DNA from: Burkholderia sp. BCC1644
GTDB lineage: Bacteria > Pseudomonadota > Gammaproteobacteria > Burkholderiales > Burkholderiaceae
Assembly (NCBI RefSeq): GCF_902833225.1
Contig: NZ_CADFEI010000031.1
Location: forward strand, 1 to 64,000
Direction: 5' to 3'
DNA length: 64,000 nucleotides
A model generated the notes under the pieces. It worked only from the letters and a program-made list of their open reading frames with translations. It did no database searches and was not told the origin of the DNA. The position numbers and the translations under genes were made by a program. This document shows positions 36,631 through 45,965 of the stretch, one piece after another (position 1 is the stretch's first letter; every line of letters starts with the position of its first letter).

Positions 36631-37677
36631 TCAGACGATCGCGATCCAGTTCGCGCCGCGTCCGCCCGGCACGCGCGCGTGCGGCGTCAGCGCACCGTCG
36701 TCCGGCGCGATCGCGTACACCGCCACGTGTTCCGACTGTTCGCCGCAGGCGACGAGCCAGCGTCCCGACGGATCGATCGCGAACCCGCGCGGCTGCGTCT
36801 CGGTCGCCGTCGCGTGTGCGGGTTCGAACGCCCCGTTTTCGTTGCGGCGATAGCAGAGCAGGCGGCTCGACGTCCGCTCGCTGACATACGCGAAGCGTTC
36901 GTCGGGCGTCAGGTGCAGGTCGGCGGCCCAGACGGAAGGCTCGGCGGGCGCGGGCGGCCGCGCATGGCCCTGCGCGAGTTCGGCGACGGCCGGATGGCGC
37001 GGGCTCACGTGCGCATCGCCGAGCCGGCCGGTGCCGGGGTCGCGTGCAAAGGTCGCGAGCGTGGCCTGGAATTCGCTGACGACGATGAGCGTTCGGCCGT
37101 CATCCGCGAACTGCAGGTGACGCGGGCCGAAACCGGTCGGCACGCGCGTTTCGCCGTGCTCGACCGCACGCAGGCCGGCCGCATCCTCGACGAGCGCGAA
37201 GCCGAACACGCGGTCCGAGCCGAGCGAGCTGACGTACGCGAAACGGTTGTCCGGCGACACGATCACCGAGTGGGCGTTCGCGATGCCGCCCGCGACCTGC
37301 AGCGGCGTACCGTCGCCGTCGCGGATGCGCGCGGCGTCGTAGAGGCTCAGCGAATTCCCGCCGTACGACGCGCCGAGCAGCCAGCGGCCGCTGCGGTCGA
37401 GCGACAGGTACGCGTGGCTCGCGTCGATCGCGGTCGTGCCGATCCGTGCGAGCGCACCCGTGACGGCGATGCGGAAGGCGACGATCGTCGGCTGTTCGCC
37501 GCGGGTCGCGACGTAAAGCCGTGCGCGGTCGGCCTGCACGGCGATCGGCATCGCGACGTCGGCGGCCGGGTAGCGGGCGAGCGGCGCGAGCGTGCCGTCG
37601 CCGGCGAGGGAGAACGTGGCGAGGTCGCCGTCGGCGGCATTCGAGACGACGACGGTCAGGCGGTCAGTGTTCGGCAT
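36631..37677 (-). CDS. Lactonase family (6-phosphogluconolactonase-type) beta-propeller protein
   Basis: 348 residues of repeated blade sequences (VVVSNAADGDLATFSL, RLYVATRGEQPTIVAFRI, GPRHLQFADDGRTLIVVSEF, GRWLVACGEQSEHVAVYAI), the pattern of the seven-bladed lactonase family PF10282. Such enzymes open sugar lactones. Its start overlaps the end of the MFS gene by 14 bp, so the two are co-translated: transporter and lactonase for a sugar acid or lactone. True substrate not deducible. Confidence 0.86.
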   Translation of the reverse strand: MPNTDRLTVVVSNAADGDLATFSLAGDGTLAPLARYPAADVAMPIAVQADRARLYVATRGEQPTIVAFRIAVTGALARIGTTAIDASHAYLSLDRSGRWLLGASYGGNSLSLYDAARIRDGDGTPLQVAGGIANAHSVIVSPDNRFAYVSSLGSDRVFGFALVEDAAGLRAVEHGETRVPTGFGPRHLQFADDGRTLIVVSEFQATLATFARDPGTGRLGDAHVSPRHPAVAELAQGHARPPAPAEPSVWAADLHLTPDERFAYVSERTSSRLLCYRRNENGAFEPAHATATETQPRGFAIDPSGRWLVACGEQSEHVAVYAIAPDDGALTPHARVPGGRGANWIAIV

Positions 37678-39031
37678 GGCGGAGCATCGAGGCGTTCGTG
37701 AAGGATTCGTCGGCCGGCAGGCCGCGCGGCGGATCGCTGCGCCGGTGCGTGCGCGCGAACAGCGCGGCGGCCGCGGCGACGAGCGAAGCGATCGCGAGCG
37801 CATACAGGCCGCCCGTGATCGAACCCGTATGTTGCTTCAGATAGCCGAACGCCGTCGGCGCGACGAAGCCGCCGAGGTTGCCGACCGAGTTGATCAGCGC
37901 GATCACGGCCGCGGCCACGCGCGTGTCGAGATAGCCTTGCGGGATCGGCCAGAACAGCGACGACGCGGCCTTGAAGCCGAGCGCGGCGAAGCAGATCGAC
38001 GCGAACGACCACACCGGATCGTGCGACGTCGACGCGAACAACCCGCACGCAGCGAGCACGAGCGCGCACGCCAGCCAGCGCTGCGGATGCTTCCACTTCG
38101 ACGACAGCAACGCGAAGCCGTACATCGCGCCGATCGCGATCATCCACGGAATCGTGTTGTACAGGCCGACCTGGAAATCGGTGAGGCCGCCCATCTTGCG
38201 GATGATCGTCGGCAGCCAGAACGTGGCCGCGTAGATCGTCAGCTGGATCGAGAAGTACAGGAAGCAGAACAGCACGATCTGCGGATCGCGCAGCAGCGCG
38301 GTGGCGCGCACCGGCACGTTCGAGCGCATGTCGCGCGCCGCGCGTTCCTCGTCGAGCGCGTTCTGCAGCGCCGTGCGTTCTTCGGCCGTGAGCCACGTCG
38401 CGTCGCGGATGTGCGATTTCAGCAGCAGCCAGCTCGCGCCGCACAGCGCGACCGAGAACAGCCCTTCGATCAGGAACATCCACTGCCAGCCTTCGAGGCC
38501 GAAGCCGCGGATCGACAGCAGCGCGCCCGTCACGGGCCCGGACAGCACCGACGCGAACGCCGAGCCGCCGAGGAAGATCGCCATCGCCTTGCCGCGCTCC
38601 TGCGGCGGCAGCCATTGCGACAGGTACAGCACGACGCCGGGGAAGAAACCGGCCTCGGCCACGCCGAGCAGGAAGCGCAGCGTGTAGAACGACGTGTCGT
38701 TCCACACGAACGCCATCGCGGCCGCGACGATGCCCCACGTCGCCATGATGCGGGCGAGCCACACGCGTGCGCCATAGCGCTGCATCAACAGGTTCGACGG
38801 CACTTCGAACAACGCATAGCCGACGAAGAACAGCCCGGCGCCGAGCCCGTACGCGGCTGCGCCGATGCCGATCGACGCTTCGAGGTGGCGATCGACGAAG
38901 CCGACGTTCACGCGGTCGATGTAGTTCGCGATGAACATGATCAGCACGAGCGGCAGCACGTGCCACTTCACTTTCGAGACGGCGGACGCGAGCGGGTCGC
39001 GGCCGGGGAGGGCGGACGAGGGCGGGTTCAA
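37664..39031 (-). CDS. MFS transporter, anion:cation symporter type
   Basis: 455 residues with 12 hydrophobic helices: HVLPLVLIMFIANYIDRVNVGFV, then RFLLGVAEAGFFPGVVLYLSQWLP, and a second half after a hydrophilic loop (LTAEERTALQNALDEERAARDM). NYIDRVNVGF and GVAEAGFFPGV are ACS-family motifs seen in galactonate, glucarate and phthalate transporters. Encoded just upstream of the lactonase and overlapping it, which points to a sugar acid. Two copies of CGTATGACATG lie upstream. Confidence 0.9.
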   Translation of the reverse strand: MNPPSSALPGRDPLASAVSKVKWHVLPLVLIMFIANYIDRVNVGFVDRHLEASIGIGAAAYGLGAGLFFVGYALFEVPSNLLMQRYGARVWLARIMATWGIVAAAMAFVWNDTSFYTLRFLLGVAEAGFFPGVVLYLSQWLPPQERGKAMAIFLGGSAFASVLSGPVTGALLSIRGFGLEGWQWMFLIEGLFSVALCGASWLLLKSHIRDATWLTAEERTALQNALDEERAARDMRSNVPVRATALLRDPQIVLFCFLYFSIQLTIYAATFWLPTIIRKMGGLTDFQVGLYNTIPWMIAIGAMYGFALLSSKWKHPQRWLACALVLAACGLFASTSHDPVWSFASICFAALGFKAASSLFWPIPQGYLDTRVAAAVIALINSVGNLGGFVAPTAFGYLKQHTGSITGGLYALAIASLVAAAAALFARTHRRSDPPRGLPADESFTNASMLRHAEH

Positions 39032-39100
39032 GGGTGTCTCCGATCGGGCGGCGGACGGGGCGGCGGCCCGCGTCGGCGTCTGGGTAGCAATCTATGTAGT

Positions 39101-39231
39101 ATGTCGTCGTATGACATGGTACGCCTGAGTGCGGATGAAGACGTCGCGGGTTTACCCGAAAATAGTTCAAATATTGGGGAATTTCACGCAACCGGTGTGA
39201 CGATCGTCAATGTCTGATGACGTATGACATG
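39101..39231. promoter_or_regulatory. Paired operator-like sites upstream of the MFS-lactonase operon
   Basis: ATGTCGTCGTATGACAT (39101-39117) and a second site 39210-39230 with the same ends, ATGTC ... GTATGACAT, share CGTATGACATG. Each has ATGTC/GACAT dyad ends. They lie 70 and 180 bp before the MFS start. TATGACAT-like dyads are typical of GntR-family operators; no GntR gene is in this window. The stretch 39032-39273 has no gene. Confidence 0.55.
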
Positions 39232-39273
39232 AGCCGAGATAGCGCCGGCCAACCGGCGCCTGGCCGCTGGTCG

Positions 39274-40461
39274 CTACGCCATCGACACGACGCTGTTGAG
39301 CAGCGTCTTCACGAGCACGGCCTGCCGCGTCGCGCCCGTTTTCGCGAAGATGCCGCGCAGGTGCGCGCGGGCGGTGTTCTTCGTGATGCCAGTCGCGGCG
39401 GCCGCTTCGTCGAGCGTCAGCCCGTCGACGAGCAGCAGCGCGATCTCGGTCTCCATCGGCGTGAGCCGGAACAGCCGGTGCAGCATGTCGCGCGACGTCT
39501 GCGGCGACGACGCGGGATCGCGCACGAACACCGCGACGGCCGGCCGGTGCTGGCGGTCCTCGGCGCCGCGGTAGGGCGCGAGCGGGCGCAGCAGCACGCT
39601 CAGCGGCATTGCGCCGCCGGGGCGCGACAGCGTGGTGGCCTCGATGCGCGTGAGCGCGCCTGCGCGGAAATGCTCGAGCGCGGCCTGCAGCGCCTTCTGC
39701 AGCCGGCGCTCGTCGAGCGGGCACGATGCGTGGAGCCGCTCCTGGCGCACGCACAGCCCGTCCTGCTGCTCGATCAGCCGTTCGGCGATGCGGTTGCGCT
39801 TGATCACGCGGCCGTCCTCGTCGACGATCGCGGTGCCGACATCGAGCCGGTCGACGGTGCCCGCGTACAGCGCGCGTTCGGCATCGAGCACGTCGAATGC
39901 CGCATGGAGTTCGACCGCGCGCTGCAGGTGCGGCAGCAGCGTCGCGACCTGCGCGCGCTCGGCGGCGTCGAAATCGCGGCTGCCGTGTGCGCGGCTCACG
40001 AAGAACGCGCACTCGACGCCGCGTTCGCCGCGCAGGTTCGCGCCGAGGATGTAGCGCAGGTCGAGCGGCTGCAGATACTGCCGGTAGAAGTCGTGCGCGC
40101 GCCATGCGGTTTCGCCGAACAGCCGGTCGGCCGTGAAGACCTGGCCAGGCGGTTGGTCGAGAAACGGGCACAGCGCATAGAACTGCTCGCTGTACGACGG
40201 CTCGCCGGGCAGCAGCGGGCCGTGCGTCGACGCGTTGATGATGAGCCCGTGCCGTGCGCCGCCCGGATTGCGCAGCACGAGCGTCGTGAAGCTTGCGTCG
40301 AGCCGCACGCGAGCCGCTTCGAGAAAGCCGGCCCACGGCGTCGCTTCCGACGGCCCCTGATAGACGAGCCCGAGCCACGCGCTGAGTTCGCGTGCCGTCC
40401 AGGCCGCGTCGTCGAAGCCGTCGTGCGTGGCCGTATCGCCGGGCGCCAGCGCGATCCGCAT
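39274..40461 (-). CDS. LuxR-type transcriptional regulator (no autoinducer domain recognised)
   Basis: 395 residues. The C-terminal 65 residues are a LuxR/FixJ HTH: LFRLTPMETEIALLLVDGLTLDEAAAATGITKNTARAHLRGIFAKTG. The N-terminal 300 residues have PAS/GAF-like features (DVLDAERALYAGTVDRLDVGTAIVDEDGRVIKRN) but no acyl-homoserine-lactone domain could be seen. The start at 40461 has AAGGAGAA about 11 bases before it. It lies 130 bp downstream of cysNC on the same strand and may belong to that operon. It is the natural candidate for the repeated dyads of the sulfation cluster. Confidence 0.88.
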   Translation of the reverse strand: MRIALAPGDTATHDGFDDAAWTARELSAWLGLVYQGPSEATPWAGFLEAARVRLDASFTTLVLRNPGGARHGLIINASTHGPLLPGEPSYSEQFYALCPFLDQPPGQVFTADRLFGETAWRAHDFYRQYLQPLDLRYILGANLRGERGVECAFFVSRAHGSRDFDAAERAQVATLLPHLQRAVELHAAFDVLDAERALYAGTVDRLDVGTAIVDEDGRVIKRNRIAERLIEQQDGLCVRQERLHASCPLDERRLQKALQAALEHFRAGALTRIEATTLSRPGGAMPLSVLLRPLAPYRGAEDRQHRPAVAVFVRDPASSPQTSRDMLHRLFRLTPMETEIALLLVDGLTLDEAAAATGITKNTARAHLRGIFAKTGATRQAVLVKTLLNSVVSMA

Positions 40462-40591
40462 GCTCGTGTTCTCCTTGGTCGGGATGAAGGGTTCCCGGAC
40501 CAGCATACCGGCCGGCTGGCGGCCCGCGTCATCCGAACGGAGTAGGCGACGCGGGCAGGCGGGCAACCATCGGGCCGCCCGCCTGCGGCGC

Positions 40592-42514
40592 TCACGCCGC
40601 GCGCTCGCGCAGCAGGTACGCGACGATGCGGTCGGCGGCTTCCTCCGGCGACTCGGCCACCGTGTCGACGCGCAGTTCGGGCTGCGCGGGCGGCTCGTAC
40701 GGCGAGTCGATGCCCGTGAAGTGCTTCAGCTCGCCGCGCCGCGCCTTCTTGTACAGGCCCTTTGGATCGCGCTCCTCGGCGACCGAGAGCGGCGTGTCGA
40801 CGAACACTTCGACGAACTCGTCGGGACCGACGAGCGCACGCGCCATCTCGCGTTCCGCGCGGAACGGCGAGATGAACGACACGAGCGTGATGAGCCCCGC
40901 GTCGAGCATCAGCCGCGCGACTTCGGCAACGCGCCGGATGTTCTCCACGCGATCGGCCTCGGTGAAGCCGAGATCGCGATTGAGTCCGTGCCGCACGTTG
41001 TCGCCGTCGAGCAGGTACGTGTGCTTGCCGAGCGCGTGCAGCCGCTTCTCGACGAGGTTCGCGATCGTCGACTTGCCGGCGCCCGACAGCCCCGTCAGCC
41101 ACACGATGCGCGGCGTCTGGGCCTTCTGTACCGCGCGCGCGTCGCGATCGACGTCGACGGCCTGCCAGTGCACGTTGTGCGCACGGCGCAGCGCGAAGTG
41201 CAGCATCCCGGCGCCGACCGTGTCGTTGGTGAAGCGGTCGATCACGATGAAGCCGCCCGTATGACGGTTGCGGTCGTACGGATCGAACGCGACGGGCCGG
41301 TCGAAGCTCAGGTTGCACACGCCGATCTCGTTGAGCGAGAGCGTGCGCGCGGCGAGATGCTCGCGCGTGTTCACGTCGATCTTGTACTTCGGCGTCGCGC
41401 CGGTCGCGCCGACCGTCTGCGTGCCGAGCTTCACGAGATACGGGCGGCCGGGCAGCATCGGCTCGTCGTGCATCCACACGAGTGTCGCCTCGAACTGGTC
41501 GGCGACTTCCGGCGGGGCATCGGCGCGCGCGATCATGTCGCCGCGGCTGATGTCGATCTCGTCGGCGAGCGTGAGCGTCACTGCGTCGCCGGCGTGCGCG
41601 ATGTCGCTGTCGCCGCTTTGCGTGATCACCGATGCGACACGGCTCTCCTTGCCGGACGGCAGCACGCGCACGCGCTCGCCGACGCGGATCTCGCCCGACG
41701 CGATGCTGCCCGCATAACCACGGAAGTTCAGGTGCGGGCGGTTGACCCACTGCACGGGCAGCCGGAACGGTTCGTCGCGCGTCACGCGCGCGGCGAGCGG
41801 CAGGTGGTCGAGATGCTGCATCAGCGACGCTCCGGCGTACCACGGCATGCGTGCGCTGGGCGCGATCACGTTGTCGCCGCGCAGCGCCGACATCGGGATG
41901 CTGACGATGTCCGCGAGCCCGAGTTCGGCCGCGAACGCGCGATAGTCGGCGTCGATGCGGTCGAACACGGCCTGGTCGTAGTCGACGAGATCCATCTTGT
42001 TGATCGCGAGCACGACGCGCTTGATGCCGATCAGCGCGACGAGATGGCTGTGGCGGCGCGTCTGCGTGAGCACGCCCTTGCGCGCATCGATCAGGATCAC
42101 CGCGAGATCGGCGGTCGACGCGCCGGTGATCATGTTGCGCGTGTATTGCTCGTGGCCCGGCGTATCGGCGACGATGAACTTGCGTCGTGCGGTCGCGAAG
42201 AAGCGGTACGCGACGTCGATCGTGATCCCTTGCTCGCGTTCGGCCGACAGGCCGTCGACGAGCAGCGCGAAATCGAGTTCGCCGCCTTGCGTGCCGACCT
42301 TCTTCGAATCGGCTTCGAGCTGCGTGAGCTGGTCGTCGAACAGCATGTTCGACTCGTACAGCAGGCGGCCGATCAGCGTGCTCTTGCCGTCGTCGACGCT
42401 GCCGCAGGTGATGAACCGCAGCAGGTCCTGGGTTTGCGTGGGCGCGTCGCCGGTCGCGGGCGCTTCGGGGGTGTGGCGCGCGAGCTCGTCGGGCGCAATG
42501 AGTACGTGTGCCAT
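40592..42514 (-). CDS. cysNC: Bifunctional sulfate adenylyltransferase subunit 1 / adenylylsulfate kinase (CysN-CysC fusion)
   Basis: 640 residues. The N-terminal GTPase half (CysN) has GSVDDGKST (38-46), DTPGH (117-121) and NKMD (172-175), and couples GTP hydrolysis to APS formation with CysD. The C-terminal APS kinase half (CysC) has its own Walker A GLSGAGKST (475-483) and makes PAPS. The fusion (NodQ-type) is typical where PAPS is needed for sulfation, not only for cysteine. The start overlaps the cysD stop (TGATG). Operon: cysD-cysNC-(luxR). Confidence 0.95.
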   Translation of the reverse strand: MAHVLIAPDELARHTPEAPATGDAPTQTQDLLRFITCGSVDDGKSTLIGRLLYESNMLFDDQLTQLEADSKKVGTQGGELDFALLVDGLSAEREQGITIDVAYRFFATARRKFIVADTPGHEQYTRNMITGASTADLAVILIDARKGVLTQTRRHSHLVALIGIKRVVLAINKMDLVDYDQAVFDRIDADYRAFAAELGLADIVSIPMSALRGDNVIAPSARMPWYAGASLMQHLDHLPLAARVTRDEPFRLPVQWVNRPHLNFRGYAGSIASGEIRVGERVRVLPSGKESRVASVITQSGDSDIAHAGDAVTLTLADEIDISRGDMIARADAPPEVADQFEATLVWMHDEPMLPGRPYLVKLGTQTVGATGATPKYKIDVNTREHLAARTLSLNEIGVCNLSFDRPVAFDPYDRNRHTGGFIVIDRFTNDTVGAGMLHFALRRAHNVHWQAVDVDRDARAVQKAQTPRIVWLTGLSGAGKSTIANLVEKRLHALGKHTYLLDGDNVRHGLNRDLGFTEADRVENIRRVAEVARLMLDAGLITLVSFISPFRAEREMARALVGPDEFVEVFVDTPLSVAEERDPKGLYKKARRGELKHFTGIDSPYEPPAQPELRVDTVAESPEEAADRIVAYLLRERAA

Positions 42515-43410
42515 CAGAAATATCCCTCCTGTTTCTTCTTTTCCATCGAACCGGCCGAATCGCTGTCGATCAGTCGTCCTTGACGCTCGGATGTGCGCGT
42601 CTCGCGCATCTCCTGCAGGATGTCGTCGAGCGACGTCGCATCGCTGTCGATCGCGCCCGTCAGCGGATAGCAGCCGAGCGTGCGAAAGCGCACCTTGCGC
42701 ATCTGCGGCTGCTCGCCGTCGCCCAGCGGCAATCGTTCATCGTCGACCATGATCAGCGCGCCGTCGCGTTCGACGACGGGCCGCTCCTTCGCGTAGTAGA
42801 GCGGCACGATCGGAATGTCGTGAAGCTGGATGTACTGCCAGATGTCGAGCTCGGTCCAGTTCGAGATCGGAAACACGCGCAGGCTTTCGCCCTTGCGCTT
42901 GCGCGCGTTGTACAGCGACCAGAGTTCGGGGCGCTGGCGCTTCGGGTCCCAGCGGTGCTGTTCCGAGCGCAGCGACACGATGCGTTCCTTCGCGCGCGAT
43001 TTCTCCTCGTCGCGGCGCGCGCCGCCGAATGCGGCGTCGAAGCCGTAGTGATCGAGCGCCTGCTTGAGCCCCTGGGTCTTCCACACGTCGGTGTGCACGG
43101 CCGAGCCGTGCGTGAACGGGTTGATGTCGTTCGCGACGCCCTCGGGGTTGATGTGTACGCGCAGGTCGAGGCCGAGGCGCGCGGCCGTCTCGTCGCGAAA
43201 CGCGATCATCTCGCGGAATTTCCACGTCGTATCGACGTGCAGCAGCGGAAAGGGCGGCTTCGCCGGGTAGAACGCCTTCATCGCGAGATGCAGCATGACC
43301 GAGCTGTCCTTGCCGATCGAATACAGCATCACCGGGTTCTCGCTCTCGGCCACCACCTCGCGCATGATGTGGATGCTTTCGGCCTCCAGCCGCTCCAAGT
43401 GGGTCAACAT
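42514..43410 (-). CDS. cysD: Sulfate adenylyltransferase subunit 2
   Basis: 298 residues. The catalytic subunit of ATP sulfurylase: the PP-loop LYSIGKDSSVMLHLA, then KPPFPLLHVDTTWKFREMI, AFGGARRDEEKSRAKER and the C-terminal RFRTLGCYPLTGAI segment. It forms APS with the CysN half of the next gene. The ATG at 43410 (MLTHLERLEAES) follows an AAGGAGAC and is the family start. No cysH, cysI or cysG neighbours are present, so this copy is not in an assimilation cluster. Two operator dyads lie 90-160 bp upstream. Confidence 0.95.
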   Translation of the reverse strand: MLTHLERLEAESIHIMREVVAESENPVMLYSIGKDSSVMLHLAMKAFYPAKPPFPLLHVDTTWKFREMIAFRDETAARLGLDLRVHINPEGVANDINPFTHGSAVHTDVWKTQGLKQALDHYGFDAAFGGARRDEEKSRAKERIVSLRSEQHRWDPKRQRPELWSLYNARKRKGESLRVFPISNWTELDIWQYIQLHDIPIVPLYYAKERPVVERDGALIMVDDERLPLGDGEQPQMRKVRFRTLGCYPLTGAIDSDATSLDDILQEMRETRTSERQGRLIDSDSAGSMEKKKQEGYF

Positions 43411-43500
43411 CGTTCGTCTCCTTGTTTCATGCCGGTGCCGCGCGACATGTGCGGCGTTTCGTGCATGACGCCAACGGTATCGAGCGAGCGGCATGCCGCT

Positions 43501-43569
43501 CTTCGTCCGGGTGGACTAAACCGGCCTGCGGCGGCGGAGCGGATCTTTCCTTAGTCCACCCGGACGAAG
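43501..43569. promoter_or_regulatory. Perfect 19-bp inverted repeat = two facing dyad operators of the sulfation cluster
   Basis: CTTCGTCCGGGTGGACTAA at 43501-43519 is repeated exactly in inverse at 43551-43569, with 31 bp between. Each arm is itself a dyad, TT-c-GTCC-N4-GGAC-t-AA, so it looks like an 18-bp site for a dimeric regulator, present twice, centres 50 bp apart. It is placed between the divergent cysD (start 43410) and DUF1214 (start 43625) genes. A third, 14/18 copy lies at 48928-48945. Confidence 0.8.
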
Positions 43570-43624
43570 TGGCGCGCGGCGGCGGCGCTTAAGGTGAGCG
43601 CTCGACCATCGGCGGAGACGACAC

Positions 43625-44734
43625 ATGACGGACGACACACGTGCCACGCAATTGCTTTCGGGCCAGACCTGGGCCGATTTCTGCGACACCCTGAAACGCA
43701 GCGGACAACAGATCCTGCGCGCCGAAGCGCCGGACGATCCGCTGACACGCGCGGAAGGCTTCCGCTACCTGAGCCGGCTGATGCGCATCGCGCTCGAAAT
43801 GCACGTCGAGTTCGCGGACGGCGCGTGGCCCGGCTTTTTCTCGCCGTCGCACGAGACCGCGAAGATCGGCGCGGACAATCCCGACAACCTGTACCAGTAC
43901 GCGCGGCTCGACGGACGCTGCGAATATCGCGTGACGGGGCGGCGCGGCACGGTCGCGTACCTGAGCTTCGGCACGCAGAAGGGCGGCTACGAAACCGACG
44001 GCAAGATGCTGCAGACGGGCTTTCTCGACGCGAAGCAGCTCGAGATCGCACCGGACGGCAGCTTCGAGATCATGCTGGGCGAGACGCCGCGCGCGGGCAA
44101 CTGGGTGCGCATGGAGCCGGGCACGAACGCGCTGCTCGTGCGCCAGACCTTCCTCGACCGGCGCACGGAAACGCCTGCGCAACTGAAGATCGAGCGCATC
44201 GGCGCCGGCGACCGGCCGGCGCCGCTCGATCCGCTCGTGCTGCAGGGCGGCCTCACGCGCGCCGCGCAATTCGTCGAGCAGACGTCGAAGCTGTTCGCGG
44301 ACTGGGCGGCGAGCTACCAGTCGCACGTGAACGCGCTGCCGCCCGCCGACCAGGCGCTGTGCCAGTCGGTTGGCGGCGACCCGAACATCTACTACTACCA
44401 CTCGTGCTGGGCGCTGGCCGACGACGAGGCGCTCGTGATCGACGTCGACACGGTGCCCGACTGCGACTTCTGGAACGTACAGCTCAACAACTACTGGATG
44501 GAGTCGCTCGACTACCGGCACTTCGACATCTGCGTGAACAAGCACAGCGCACGGTTGAACGCCGACGGCGGCGTGACGGTCGTCGTCGCGGCCGCGCGGC
44601 CGCACGACGCGAACTGGCTCGATACGGCCGGACATCGCACCGGCACGATCTGCTGGCGCTGGGTCGGCGCGGCGCAACCGGTGCATCCGCGCACGCGCGT
44701 CGTGAAGCTCGCCACGCTGAAGGAGGCCGCATGA
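43625..44734 (+). CDS. DUF1214 domain protein
   Basis: 369 residues, soluble. C-terminal part YYYHSCWALADDEALVIDVD, FWNVQLNNYWMESLDYRHFD and NKHSARLNADGGVTVVVAAA matches DUF1214, a beta-rich domain of unknown function often found next to sulfotransferase and SDR genes in actinobacteria and sphingomonads. The middle section is FGTQKGGYETDGKMLQTGFL. Its stop overlaps the sulfotransferase ATG (ATGA). First gene of the rightward half of the sulfation cluster. Confidence 0.85.
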   Translation: MTDDTRATQLLSGQTWADFCDTLKRSGQQILRAEAPDDPLTRAEGFRYLSRLMRIALEMHVEFADGAWPGFFSPSHETAKIGADNPDNLYQYARLDGRCEYRVTGRRGTVAYLSFGTQKGGYETDGKMLQTGFLDAKQLEIAPDGSFEIMLGETPRAGNWVRMEPGTNALLVRQTFLDRRTETPAQLKIERIGAGDRPAPLDPLVLQGGLTRAAQFVEQTSKLFADWAASYQSHVNALPPADQALCQSVGGDPNIYYYHSCWALADDEALVIDVDTVPDCDFWNVQLNNYWMESLDYRHFDICVNKHSARLNADGGVTVVVAAARPHDANWLDTAGHRTGTICWRWVGAAQPVHPRTRVVKLATLKEAA

Positions 44735-45924
44735 ACGCGCCGCTCGACCAGATTCGCACGCTGCTGGCTCCCGACGGACTGATCGCCGAGGCCGTGTCGC
44801 GCACGGGCGGGCTCGCCGCGTTCGGCGACGGGCCGTATCGCGAGGCGCTCGACGTGATGTGCGAATCGCTGATCGACGAAGCGAAGCTGTCCGCACGCGG
44901 CGCGCAGATGATGCGCGAGAAACTCGTCGGCCAGCTCGTGAACCGGCTCGTCGTCGAGGATTACTTCGGGCGTCATCCGGAGATTGCGGACATCGCGATC
45001 GACGATCCGCTCGTGATCGTCGGCCTGCCGCGCACGGGTACGACGCTGCTGCAGCGGCTGCTGGCCGTCGATCCACGCTTTCATTCGGCCGCATGGTGGG
45101 AGACACGCTACCCGGCGCCGCTCGCGGGCGAGACGCTCGACGCGCCGGCCGTGCGCATCGCGCGCGCGCAGGCCGAGGTCGCGATGATGGTCGACTGCAT
45201 TCCGCAGATCCTGACGATCCATCCGCTCGATGCGATGCTCGCCGACGAGGAGTTCATGCTGATGGAGCATTCGTTCGTGTGCGCGATGGATTCGTACGCG
45301 AACGTTCCGCGCTACACGGCGTGGCTCGCGCGGCAGGATCTCACGCCGGTCTACACGTACCTGAAGCGGATGCTGCAGTTCCTGCAGTGGCAGAAGGCGC
45401 GGCGCGGCGTTGCGCCGGCGCAGCGCTGGCTGCTGAAGACGCCGCAGCACCTGCATGCGATCGACGTGCTGTGCCGCGTGTTTCCGCGCGCGCAGGTCGT
45501 GCTCACGCACCGCGATCCCGCGCAGACGATTCCGTCGATGGCGAGCATGGCGCACACGCTGTGGCAGATGTATGCCGACGATCCCGATCCGCTCGCCGTC
45601 GGCGCGCAGTGGAACGCGGGAATGGCGCGCGCGATCGGCGCGGCGATGGTGGCGCGCGACGCGCTGCCGGCCGACCGGTTCCTCGACGTGCGATTCGAGG
45701 ACACGGTGTCGAATCCGCTCGGCGTTGCCGAGGCCGTGTATGCGTTTGCCGGCATGCCGCTCGACGCCGCGCAGCGCGCGGCGATGACCGACTGGATGGC
45801 GCGTAACGGCCGCGACAAGCGCGCCGCGCACGACTATTCGATCGCGCGCTTCGGCTTCACCGACGCGCAGCTCGCGCACGACTTCGCCGCGTATCGCGCG
45901 CGGCACCTGCGGGCGGCCGGCTGA
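44731..45924 (+). CDS. PAPS-dependent sulfotransferase (Sulfotransfer_3 type)
   Basis: 397 residues. The 5'-phosphosulfate-binding loop VGLPRTGTT (97-105) and the 3'-phosphate-binding region HRDPAQTIPSM (Arg261, Ser269) are clear; WLLKTPQHL supplies the catalytic-region Lys/His. These enzymes move sulfate from PAPS to a hydroxyl or amine of a small molecule. It is coupled to DUF1214 by ATGA and sits opposite cysD-cysNC, which make PAPS. The acceptor is unknown. Confidence 0.9.
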   Translation: MNAPLDQIRTLLAPDGLIAEAVSRTGGLAAFGDGPYREALDVMCESLIDEAKLSARGAQMMREKLVGQLVNRLVVEDYFGRHPEIADIAIDDPLVIVGLPRTGTTLLQRLLAVDPRFHSAAWWETRYPAPLAGETLDAPAVRIARAQAEVAMMVDCIPQILTIHPLDAMLADEEFMLMEHSFVCAMDSYANVPRYTAWLARQDLTPVYTYLKRMLQFLQWQKARRGVAPAQRWLLKTPQHLHAIDVLCRVFPRAQVVLTHRDPAQTIPSMASMAHTLWQMYADDPDPLAVGAQWNAGMARAIGAAMVARDALPADRFLDVRFEDTVSNPLGVAEAVYAFAGMPLDAAQRAAMTDWMARNGRDKRAAHDYSIARFGFTDAQLAHDFAAYRARHLRAAG

Positions 45925-45965
45925 CGGCCGCGCCCGCGAGACGAACGACAACCAGGAGACAACCC

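Noticed and set aside
40427..42583. 718-codon frame opposite cysNC
   Set aside because: Shadow of the clear CysN-CysC protein; composition is that of antisense translation.
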